From: Lentisphaerota bacterium
GTDB lineage: Bacteria; Verrucomicrobiota; Kiritimatiellia; UBA8416; JAFGIZ01
Assembly: GCA_016929365.1 (NCBI GenBank)
Contig: JAFGIZ010000319.1
Coordinates: 1 to 10,491 of the forward strand
Direction: 5' to 3'
Length of the DNA: 10,491 nucleotides
The position numbers were made by a program, and so were the translations under genes. Shown piece by piece: positions 1-6,456 of this stretch. The notes beneath the pieces are model-generated. The model made no database searches. It was given only the letters and a program-made list of their open reading frames with translations, and was not told the origin of the DNA. The first letter of the stretch is position 1. Every line of letters starts with the position of its first letter.

Positions 1-993
1 GACCCGGAAGCCGCGCGCGCGACGATTGCCGCCGCCAACCGCCGGCGCGCGGTTCTGACACCCTTTGACGGGCTTACGCAGACACTGGATGACGCCGGTG
101 TGATGCTGGAACTGGCGGCCGGAGAAACGGACGACACCCAGCAGCAAGAGGCCTGTGCCGAAGCGGAGCGCACCCTGGATAAGGCCGAGGAAGCGGCGAA
201 CATGCTGGAAGTGAGGGCCCTGCTGGGCGGGGAACTGGACGGCAATAACGCCTACCTGACCCTGCATGCCGGGGCCGGGGGCACGGAATCCTGCGACTGG
301 GCCGATATGCTCCTGCGCATGTACCGCCGTTACTGCGAGGACAACGGGTACGACGTCGAGATCATGGACTATCAACCCGGCGACGAGGCCGGCATCAAAC
401 GGGTCATGCTGCTCGTGAGCGGACCGTACGCGTACGGCACGTTCAAGGCGGAGCGGGGGGTGCATCGTCTGGTGCGGATCAGCCCGTTTGACGCGAACAG
501 CAGGCGGCACACGTCCTTTGCCGCGCTCGACGTCGTAGCCGAAGCGCCCGACGACGTCGAAGTCGAGATCAAGGATGAGGATCTGCGGGTGGATACGTAC
601 CGCGCCAGCGGGGCGGGGGGGCAGCATGTGAACAAGACGGATTCGGCCGTGCGCATCACGCATGTCCCTACCGGCCTGGTGGTCGCGTGCCAGGCCGAAC
701 GCTCGCAGCACAAGAACCGGGCCAAGGCCATGAAAATGCTCCGCGCGCGCGTCTACGAATGGATGCTCGATCAGAAACGCAAGAGTATGGAGAAGTTTTA
801 CGGCGAAAAGGGCGAGATCGCCTGGGGCAACCAGATTCGCTCGTATGTCTTGCAGCCCTACACCATGGTCAAGGATCATCGTACGAATGTTCAGACATCG
901 AACGTCGAGGCGGTCTTGGACGGCAGGATCGGAATGTTTATCGAAGCGTACCTGAAACAACAAGGCCGGAACGGAGGCGCGGCCCCGGCCTGA
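1..993 (+). CDS. prfB: Peptide chain release factor 2 (RF2), 5' end missing
   Basis: RF2 recognises UGA and UAA stop codons in the ribosomal A site and triggers release of the finished protein. The frame is open from base 1, and its first residues (DPEAARATIAAANRRRAVL) fit the N-terminal helical domain of RF2, so the ATG at position 100 is internal and not the start. The stop-recognition tripeptide SPF, which marks RF2 rather than RF1 (PxT), is encoded at 481-489. The peptidyl-transferase GGQ motif, within SGAGGQHVNKT, is at 616-624. The C-terminus, with IRSYVLQPY and VLDGRIGMFIEAYLK, is also typical. The 330 visible codons compare with 365 in E. coli RF2, so roughly 30 codons lie outside the window. 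The programmed +1 frameshift site found near codon 25 of many prfB genes would be there and cannot be judged. The gene ends 28 nt before yicC. Confidence 0.97.
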   Translation, partial: DPEAARATIAAANRRRAVLTPFDGLTQTLDDAGVMLELAAGETDDTQQQEACAEAERTLDKAEEAANMLEVRALLGGELDGNNAYLTLHAGAGGTESCDWADMLLRMYRRYCEDNGYDVEIMDYQPGDEAGIKRVMLLVSGPYAYGTFKAERGVHRLVRISPFDANSRRHTSFAALDVVAEAPDDVEVEIKDEDLRVDTYRASGAGGQHVNKTDSAVRITHVPTGLVVACQAERSQHKNRAKAMKMLRARVYEWMLDQKRKSMEKFYGEKGEIAWGNQIRSYVLQPYTMVKDHRTNVQTSNVEAVLDGRIGMFIEAYLKQQGRNGGAAPA

Positions 994-1002
994 CAACACG
1001 CG

Positions 1003-1019
1003 GGAGAGGCCCGGCAGGA
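1003..1019 (+). promoter_or_regulatory. Ribosome binding region of yicC
   Basis: The 28-nt gap between prfB and yicC holds a GGAGAGG-like stretch and an AGGA just before the ATG at 1022. The AGGA lies only 2 nt from the start, so the upstream purine stretch is the better Shine-Dalgarno candidate. No terminator-like hairpin is evident in the gap, so co-transcription with prfB is plausible. Confidence 0.4.
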
Positions 1020-1021
1020 AT

Positions 1022-1900
1022 ATGGCGTTGAACAGCATGACGGGATTCGGGCGCGGCGAGGCCGCGGCTTCCGGACTTAAGGTTGAAGTTGAATTGAGCA
1101 GCGTGAACCGCCGGCAGTGCGATGTGCGGTTGAGTCTGCCGTCGAACCTGATGGCCTGGGAGGCGGAGCTGTCCACCATGATCCACGATGCCGTCTCGCG
1201 CGGCTACGTGCGCGGGCACGTCAAGACCGGTGCGTCGGCGCAGGTGAGGCGTCGGCGCATGCTGGTGGACGCGGAGCTGGCAGGAACGCAGCTTCGCCGC
1301 CTGCGCGAAACCGCGGCGCGTCTCGGCCTGGAGGACGACATCACCGCGCGATCCCTGATCGAACTGCCGGACGTGGTGCGTTACGAAGAGCGCCCGGAAG
1401 AGGCGCGGCGCTTTCGTCCGCTGCTCAGGCGGGCCATGCGGGACGCGCTCGGCGAACTGCTCGCGATGCGGGAGCGGGAGGGCCGCCACCTGGAGGCCCA
1501 GATCGTGCGTGACCTCTCGAAGGCCGGCCGTATCGTGAAGCGTATCCGGAAACGGGCGCCCGCCGCGGTGCGCGCCATGAGCCGGGCCCTGCGCCGCCGC
1601 CTGAGAGAGCGGGACGTGGACGACGATAACGGGTCGCTGCACCGCGAATTGGCGATCATGGCCGACCGGTGTGACATCTCCGAGGAGCTCGTGCGTCTCG
1701 AAAGCCACCTCAAGCAGGCGGAACAGATGATTGCAGGACAGGAGCCGGCCGGCCGGCCGCTCGATTTTCTGTGCCAGGAAATGCTCCGCGAGATCAATAC
1801 CATCGGATCCAAGGCCAATGATGCGCGCGTTTCGGCGGAGGTCGTGACCTTCAAGACGCTGCTGGAAGTGATCCGGGAGCAGGTTCAGAATGTCGAATGA
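1022..1900 (+). CDS. yicC: YicC/YloC family endoribonuclease
   Basis: This 292-residue protein matches the length and both ends of the YicC family, characterised in E. coli as an endoribonuclease linked to small-RNA turnover. The N-terminus carries the family signature SMTGFGRGE (residues 5-13), followed by ELSSVNRRQCDVRLSLP, equivalent to the usual SVN-R-Y/L-D segment. The C-terminal DUF1732 region contains the helix ISEELVRLESHLKQAEQMI, then LDFLCQEMLREINTIGSKA, and ends in VIREQVQNVE, almost as in E. coli. The ATG at 1022 was chosen because family members place a few residues before SMTGFGR. The middle is rich in Arg and Glu, as expected for a helical nucleic-acid-binding protein. The gene overlaps gmk by 11 nt. 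A yicC-gmk neighbourhood is widespread in bacteria and supports the call. The substrate RNA in this organism is unknown. Confidence 0.93.
   Translation: MALNSMTGFGRGEAAASGLKVEVELSSVNRRQCDVRLSLPSNLMAWEAELSTMIHDAVSRGYVRGHVKTGASAQVRRRRMLVDAELAGTQLRRLRETAARLGLEDDITARSLIELPDVVRYEERPEEARRFRPLLRRAMRDALGELLAMREREGRHLEAQIVRDLSKAGRIVKRIRKRAPAAVRAMSRALRRRLRERDVDDDNGSLHRELAIMADRCDISEELVRLESHLKQAEQMIAGQEPAGRPLDFLCQEMLREINTIGSKANDARVSAEVVTFKTLLEVIREQVQNVE
1875..1883 (+). promoter_or_regulatory. Shine-Dalgarno site of gmk inside the yicC 3' end
   Basis: The purine-rich GGGAGCAGG lies within the last codons of yicC. Its final AGG is 6 nt before the gmk ATG at 1890. Together with the 11-nt gene overlap this suggests translational coupling of gmk to yicC. 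Confidence 0.45.
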
Positions 1901-2537
1901 ACAGGCACGGGAGACGGCGCCGGGCGGGCGGGCGCTGCTGATCGTGGTGTCGGCGCCGTCGGGGGCGGGCAAGACGACGCTGCTGGACCGCCTGCTCGCG
2001 GAACATCCCTCCTTCACGTATTCGGTGTCCTGCACCACGCGGCCGCCGCGCGGAAACGAGCGGGATGGCGTGGCCTATCGTTTCCTCGACGAAGACACGT
2101 TCCGCCGGCTTGTGGAGGAGGGCGAATTCCTGGAGTATGCACGCGTGCACGGCCACCTGTACGGGACGCGGCGACGGACCGTCGAGGAGGCCCTGGCGCA
2201 GCGGATCACGGTGGTCATGGATATCGACGTCCAGGGAGCGGAGCAGGTGCGGCGCCGTGTCGGGCAGGCCCCGGCGGACGACCCGATTCGGCGCGCTTTC
2301 GTGGATATCTTTATTGAGCCGCCGTCGCGGGAAGTTCTGCGGCGGCGCCTGGAAAACCGCGGCGAGGACTCCCCCGCCGAGATCCGCAAGCGCCTGAATA
2401 ATGCGCAAGCCGAGATGACGCACCGGCATGCCTATCGTTACCGTATCGTGAACGACGAGCTGGAACGCGCTTACGGGGAGCTGAAGGCGGTCGTCGCACG
2501 GGAACGACGGATTGACAGTGCGATAGCGGAAGCCTAA
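1890..2537 (+). CDS. gmk: Guanylate kinase
   Basis: Guanylate kinase phosphorylates GMP (and dGMP) to GDP with ATP in the cytoplasm, an essential step towards GTP. The P-loop SAPSGAGKTT is at residues 21-30. The GMP-binding segment follows with SCTTRPPRG (47-55), a DG-x-x-Y motif (59-63) and GEFLEYARVHGHLYGT. The core strand DIDVQGAEQVR and the FIEPPS/RRRLENRGEDS lid and arginine region complete the fold. The length, 215 residues, is close to the usual 205-210. Between DIDVQGA and the IEPPS strand there are about ten more residues than in E. coli Gmk (the segment around VGQAPADDPIRRAFV). The start at 1890 overlaps yicC and places the P-loop at a normal distance. rpoZ, which follows gmk in many bacteria, is absent: coaC begins 11 nt after the stop. 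Confidence 0.96.
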   Translation: MSNEQARETAPGGRALLIVVSAPSGAGKTTLLDRLLAEHPSFTYSVSCTTRPPRGNERDGVAYRFLDEDTFRRLVEEGEFLEYARVHGHLYGTRRRTVEEALAQRITVVMDIDVQGAEQVRRRVGQAPADDPIRRAFVDIFIEPPSREVLRRRLENRGEDSPAEIRKRLNNAQAEMTHRHAYRYRIVNDELERAYGELKAVVARERRIDSAIAEA

Positions 2538-2548
2538 CGTGTACGGGT

Positions 2549-3100
2549 ATGGCCTGTTCCGTCGAGATACTGCTGGGTGTCACGGGGTCGATCGCGGCCT
2601 ATAAGGCGGCCGAGCTGGTGCGCCTGATGACGGCGCGGGAATGGGGGGTGTCGGTTGTCATGACGCCGGCTGCGGAGCGGTTCGTCGGCGAACTGACGTT
2701 CCGAACGCTGACGCGGCGGCCGGTTGCGCGGGACATGTTCGCGCCGGAGGCGGGCGCGAAACCCGTGCACATTGCCTTGGCGCAACGGGCCGACATTTAC
2801 CTGATTGCCCCGTGCAGCGCCGACATTCTGGCCAAACTGGCGCACGGCCTGGCGGATGATGTACTGTGCTGTACGGCGCTGGCGTTCAAGGGCCCGCTGC
2901 TGCTGGCCCCGTCGATGAACGAAGCGATGTGGGACCACCCGGCGGTCCGGGCGAACCTGGACGTCTTGACGGGACGCGGCGTCACGATTGTGTCCGTCGG
3001 GCAGGGCGACCTGGCGTGCGGCGACACGGGCAGGGGGCGCATGGCCGAGCCGCGGACGATCCTGGATGCCGTCGACGCCTTACTTCCGGCAGACCGGTGA
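2549..3100 (+). CDS. coaC: Phosphopantothenoylcysteine decarboxylase, CoaC domain only (flavoprotein)
   Basis: CoaC is an FMN-dependent decarboxylase that converts 4'-phosphopantothenoylcysteine to 4'-phosphopantetheine in coenzyme A synthesis. Visible family features are the flavin-binding GVTGSIAAYK (residues 10-19), the active-site His74 in HIALAQRAD, PCSADILAK from residue 88 (the PASANT-like motif), and PSMNEAMW at 121-128 (the substrate-binding PxMNxxMW motif). The catalytic lid LACGDTGRGRMAEP has Cys157. All key CoaC residues are therefore present. In most bacteria this domain is fused to the CoaB synthetase as an about 400-residue CoaBC protein. Here the 183-residue frame stops just where the CoaB linker would begin, and the next gene overlaps its stop, so no CoaB remnant follows. 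The start ATG at 2549 has only a weak upstream purine signal. A general HFCD-family flavoprotein is the alternative, but the complete motif set favours CoaC. Confidence 0.9.
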   Translation: MACSVEILLGVTGSIAAYKAAELVRLMTAREWGVSVVMTPAAERFVGELTFRTLTRRPVARDMFAPEAGAKPVHIALAQRADIYLIAPCSADILAKLAHGLADDVLCCTALAFKGPLLLAPSMNEAMWDHPAVRANLDVLTGRGVTIVSVGQGDLACGDTGRGRMAEPRTILDAVDALLPADR

Positions 3101-5301
3101 ATGACATCGCGATACCCGGATTCGAGCTGATCGAGCGGCTGGGCGCCGGGGGTATGGCGACGGTCTGGAAGGCGCGGCAGGTCTCACTCGACCGGATTGT
3201 TGCCATCAAGATGCTGTCGTCGGGCCTGGCGGCGGATCCGGACGACGTGAGGATGTTCCAGGTGGAGGCGCAGACCACCGCCAAGCTCAAGCATCCCGGT
3301 ATTGTCCAGGTGTATGACGCCAACGTCGTAAACGGCATCTATTACTTCGTTATGGAGTACGTGGCCGGCTACACGGTGGGGGAATGGTTGCGCCGCAACG
3401 GGGTGCTCGAGGAAGCAGAAGCGCTGCTGGTGGCCGAGTGTGTCTCCGATGCCCTGCAATACGCCTGGCATGCGGGGGACATTATCCACTGCGACATCAA
3501 GCCCGACAACGTCATGGTGGACGCCGACGGCACGGTCAAGGTCACGGACCTGGGGCTGGCGCGCATGATCGATGCCGTAAGCGGCGCGGCGGAAACCGAG
3601 ATCACGGGCACGCCGGCCTACATGTCGCCGGAGCAGGCGCGGGGGGATCCGGCGCTCGATCTGCGCACCGATATCTACGCGACGGGCGCCATGTTGTACC
3701 AGCTTCTGACCGGGCGCCTGATGTTCGAGGGAGAACCGTGCGAGCGGGTCATTGACCTGCAAATCAACGGGCAAGTTGCCGATCCCATCGATATTAACGC
3801 GGCCGTGACGCACCCCGCCGCCTGGCTGGTGGAAGGCATGACCGCCAAGCGCAAGGAAGACCGCCCCGACAGTTGGGAAGCCGTACAGCAGGATATTCAG
3901 CGCGTCAAACAGGGGTTGCTGCCCCGGCACGTGCTCCCGCCTTCCGCGGTAAGTACGATACGCCGGAGCCGTCGGCGACGGCTGCGGGAGTATCGACAGG
4001 CCGCGCACGGCGACGAGGGTGGCCCGGCCCGCCAGCGTGTTCCGGCGTTTCGTTACCTGGCGCCGGGGGTGGCCGTGCTGGCCGCCGCCGGCCTGGCGTT
4101 GTGGTGGTTTCTGCGCGCCGGTGGTGTGGCGGAGAGCCCGGAGGCGCCGCCCGCCGCGGCTCCGCCCGCGGCGGCGGTGCCGGAACCCGATACGGCGCGG
4201 GAAATGTATGCTTTTGCGGAGGCCTGGGCCGAGGCGCATCCGGAGGCGCTGGATGGGGCCGCGGCGCGTTTCCGGGAAGTGGCCGATCAAACCCGGGGGA
4301 CCAAGTTTGCGCTCATGGCCGCGGATGCCGCGGCGCGCCTGGAGCGCGAACAGGCGGACAGGCAGCGCAACGTGATGCAGGAATTGGAGGCGCGCACTGC
4401 GCAGCTCATTGCCGAAAACCGGTTTCTGGAGGCGGCGGAAGTGTACGAGGGCTATGCGGGCCGGCTGTCCGGTGCCACGGAGGCGGCGCGGCACGAACGC
4501 GCACAGGCGCTGCGTGCACGCCAGGCAGACGCCGATCAGGAACGTGCCCGGCGCGAGAGGCTTGCCGGGGAGCGTTTCGAGGCGCTCGTGCACGAGGTGG
4601 CGGCGCTGTTGCTGGATTCCGGGCTGGACGCGGCGCGTCGCCGGCATGCAGAGGCGGAGGCGGACCCGGTGCTGGCGCCGCGGGCAGCGGATCTCGCCGC
4701 CGTCGGCACGGTGTTGAACGGGGCCGCCAATATCGGCAGGCGCGTGATCGAATCATTCCGGAAGCAGGTCGGAGAAACGCTTGTGGTGGAGACGGTGAAC
4801 GGCGAGAAAACGTATTACATCGCGGGAGTCGGGGATGCGGGGGTTCAGGTCGAATACCGGCTGGGCAGCGGGCGCGCGGTCGCCGAGCTCAGTCTGGGGG
4901 TAGAAGACCTGTCCCTGCGCGAACGGCTCCGGCGCATGGGCGCCGACGACGATCCCGACGTGGCGCTCGTCAAGGGCCTGATGGCGTGGTCGGCGGGTCG
5001 CAGGGAAGTGGCTGAGCATTACTGTGGCGGGACACATCCCCTGCTGGCCGGGGCGCTGGTCGAGGGCGTGCGGGAGCGGGCGGCGGCCGCCGCCAGCGAA
5101 GCGCCGCCCCGGGAGGCACCCGCATCCGCTCCCACCGGCATCGAAGGTGCTGAGCCCGTTACACCGGACCCGCCGCCCGCGCCGCCTGCCGGACCGCGCG
5201 GTCCCGGAGCCGGGCCGCCGCCGCGTCCGCCGCAGGAGGGCTTCGGGGAAGGGCCGCGGCGCCTCAACGAGCCGGCGGAGCGCCGGTGGTGGGAGGAATA
5301 G
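3097..5301 (+). CDS. Membrane-anchored Ser/Thr protein kinase with uncharacterised C-terminal half
   Basis: The 734-residue product starts at a GTG that overlaps the coaC stop by 4 nt (GTGA). The kinase fold begins at once: Gly-rich loop GAGGMATV (16-23), ATP-binding Lys38, helix-C Glu57, catalytic loop HCDIKPDN (131-138), metal-binding DLG (151-153) and SPE (177-179) ending the activation segment. The Arg of the usual HRD motif is Cys132, making it a non-RD kinase, but Asp133, Lys135, Asn138 and Asp151 remain, so activity is plausible. After a basic stretch (RRSRRRRLREYR), a single membrane helix spans about 320-339. By the positive-inside rule the rest is extracytoplasmic. That part has an Ala/Pro linker, a long charged helical, probably coiled-coil region (about 365-510), a compact segment (about 550-670, with YYIAGVGDAGVQVEYRL and LVKGLMAWSAG), and a Pro-rich tail. 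I cannot name the C-terminal family. Target and signal are unknown. The 3' end overlaps mtnA. Confidence 0.9.
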   Translation: MNDIAIPGFELIERLGAGGMATVWKARQVSLDRIVAIKMLSSGLAADPDDVRMFQVEAQTTAKLKHPGIVQVYDANVVNGIYYFVMEYVAGYTVGEWLRRNGVLEEAEALLVAECVSDALQYAWHAGDIIHCDIKPDNVMVDADGTVKVTDLGLARMIDAVSGAAETEITGTPAYMSPEQARGDPALDLRTDIYATGAMLYQLLTGRLMFEGEPCERVIDLQINGQVADPIDINAAVTHPAAWLVEGMTAKRKEDRPDSWEAVQQDIQRVKQGLLPRHVLPPSAVSTIRRSRRRRLREYRQAAHGDEGGPARQRVPAFRYLAPGVAVLAAAGLALWWFLRAGGVAESPEAPPAAAPPAAAVPEPDTAREMYAFAEAWAEAHPEALDGAAARFREVADQTRGTKFALMAADAAARLEREQADRQRNVMQELEARTAQLIAENRFLEAAEVYEGYAGRLSGATEAARHERAQALRARQADADQERARRERLAGERFEALVHEVAALLLDSGLDAARRRHAEAEADPVLAPRAADLAAVGTVLNGAANIGRRVIESFRKQVGETLVVETVNGEKTYYIAGVGDAGVQVEYRLGSGRAVAELSLGVEDLSLRERLRRMGADDDPDVALVKGLMAWSAGRREVAEHYCGGTHPLLAGALVEGVRERAAAAASEAPPREAPASAPTGIEGAEPVTPDPPPAPPAGPRGPGAGPPPRPPQEGFGEGPRRLNEPAERRWWEE

Positions 5302-6385
5302 GGCGGGGGCGGCGTTCCGCAACGAGGCGGAGCGCCTCTTCGTAAGGCGGCCGGACGATACCCTTTTCGCAGACAATGGCGGTGACGAGCGGCGCAGGCG
5401 TCACATCGAAGGCCGGCGAGTAGACGGCGACGCTTTCGGGCGCGGTAAGACGGCCGAAGCCCCGAATCACTTCCTCCCGGTCCCGCTCTTCGATCGGGAT
5501 TCCGTCTCCCCCGGGGGTTCGCAGATCGATTGTCGATGTCGGCGCCAGAACGTAAAAGGGAATGCGATGATGGCGGGCCAGGACGGCCGTACCGTAGGTC
5601 CCGATTTTGTTGGCCGCGTCGCCGTTTGCCGCAATACGGTCGGCCCCGACGAGGACCGCATCAATCCGGCCCTCCTTCATTACCTGGGCGGCCATGCCGT
5701 CGGTGATCACGGTGACCGGGATGCCGGCCTGCATGAGCTCCCATGCGGTCAGGCGCGAGCCTTGGAGGAGCGGGCGGGTTTCATCGGCGAAAACACGGAC
5801 GGAGAGACCCTGTTCCGCAGCCGCATAAACGGGCGCCAGGGCGGTGCCGAACTCGGCCGTGGCGAGTCCGCCGGCGTTGCAATGGGTCAGCACCGTGCAG
5901 CCGTCCCGCAGGAGCGGGAGACCGTGGCCGCCGATGGCGCGGCACATGGCGGCATCCTCGTCCCGCACGGCGCAAGCCTCGCGTGCGAGCCGTTCGGCCA
6001 GGGCCTGGGCCGTCGGGGCGTCGCACGTCCGCGCCAGGCGCTGCATGCGTTCCAGCGCCCAGAAAAGGTTCACGGCGGTGGGACGCGCGCCCGCCAGCCG
6101 GGCGGCGGCGGCATCGGCGGCTGCGAGAACCGCCTCGCGCGAGGCAGGCAAGACGGCTTGCGCCGCCGCGGCGACGCCCATGGCGGCGGCGATGCCGATC
6201 GCCGGAGCCCCGCGCACGCGCAGCATGCGAATGGCCTCGCGGAGGACTTCAACATCGGCCGTGTCCAGGTAGGCCAAGGTTTCCGGAAGCTGCGTCTGGT
6301 CGATCAAGCGCACGTGTCCGGGAATCAGGGCCGGGGGGGATTCGGAAATCCATTCGATGGTACGAAGGGTCGTCATGCGTCTCAT
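5264..6385 (-). CDS. mtnA: S-methyl-5-thioribose-1-phosphate isomerase
   Basis: MtnA isomerises methylthioribose-1-phosphate to methylthioribulose-1-phosphate in the methionine salvage pathway. It belongs to the eIF2B-alpha-like fold. Family motifs visible are RTIEW near the N-terminus, VRGAPAIGIAAAMG, THCNAGGLAT with the catalytic Cys at residue 169, DETRPLLQGSRLTAWEL, and GADRIAANGDAANKIGTYG with the catalytic Asp at 249. The 80-residue Cys-Asp spacing equals that of the B. subtilis enzyme (160 and 240). At 373 residues it is slightly longer than usual (about 350), because of a short Pro/Arg-rich C-terminal tail. This tail is the part that overlaps the kinase gene by 38 nt. A second in-frame ATG at 6376 gives MTTLRTIEW and is an equally reasonable start. 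The Cys and THCN motif argue against ribose-1,5-bisphosphate isomerase. No other methionine-salvage gene is in the window. Confidence 0.95.
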   Translation of the reverse strand: MRRMTTLRTIEWISESPPALIPGHVRLIDQTQLPETLAYLDTADVEVLREAIRMLRVRGAPAIGIAAAMGVAAAAQAVLPASREAVLAAADAAAARLAGARPTAVNLFWALERMQRLARTCDAPTAQALAERLAREACAVRDEDAAMCRAIGGHGLPLLRDGCTVLTHCNAGGLATAEFGTALAPVYAAAEQGLSVRVFADETRPLLQGSRLTAWELMQAGIPVTVITDGMAAQVMKEGRIDAVLVGADRIAANGDAANKIGTYGTAVLARHHRIPFYVLAPTSTIDLRTPGGDGIPIEERDREEVIRGFGRLTAPESVAVYSPAFDVTPAPLVTAIVCEKGIVRPPYEEALRLVAERRPRPIPPTTGAPPAR

Positions 6386-6392
6386 GCGCGGG

Positions 6393-6445
6393 AGCCTAAG
6401 GCCCGTGACGCCGGCTTGTCAATGGGGCAACGATTCAGGTAAGGT
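6393..6445. promoter_or_regulatory. Candidate overlapping divergent promoters for mtnA and cysK
   Basis: The 71-nt gap between mtnA and cysK is the only sizeable non-coding stretch, and both genes must be read from it or from beyond. A near-palindromic TTGTCAA lies at 6416-6422. Read on the minus strand it gives a perfect -35 box TTGACA (6422 to 6417), and on the plus strand TTGTCA (6416-6421, one mismatch). At an 18-nt spacing each has only a weak -10 match: TAGGCT (6398 to 6393, minus) and TAAGGT (6440-6445, plus). Transcripts would have very short leaders. The -35 sharing is clear in the sequence, but promoter function is inferred and the -10 boxes are poor. Confidence 0.3.
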
Positions 6446-6456
6446 ACCGCCGTGCC

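Noticed and set aside
938..2038. 366-codon minus-strand frame opposite yicC
   Set aside because: It is antisense to yicC, its composition is typical of GC-rich shadow frames, and it has no motif.
2866..3096. 77-codon N-terminal extension of the kinase from an ATG at 2866
   Set aside because: It lies entirely within coaC in another frame and is Gly/Pro/Arg-rich. The kinase fold starts right after the GTG at 3097, which overlaps the coaC stop.
3184..4647. 487-codon open frame on the minus strand opposite the kinase
   Set aside because: It has no recognisable motifs, is rich in Arg/His/Gly, and mirrors the confident kinase frame. Long antisense frames are expected in GC-rich DNA.
5024..6442. 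472-codon plus-strand frame opposite mtnA
   Set aside because: It is antisense to a clear MtnA with intact catalytic residues and has no domain signature of its own.
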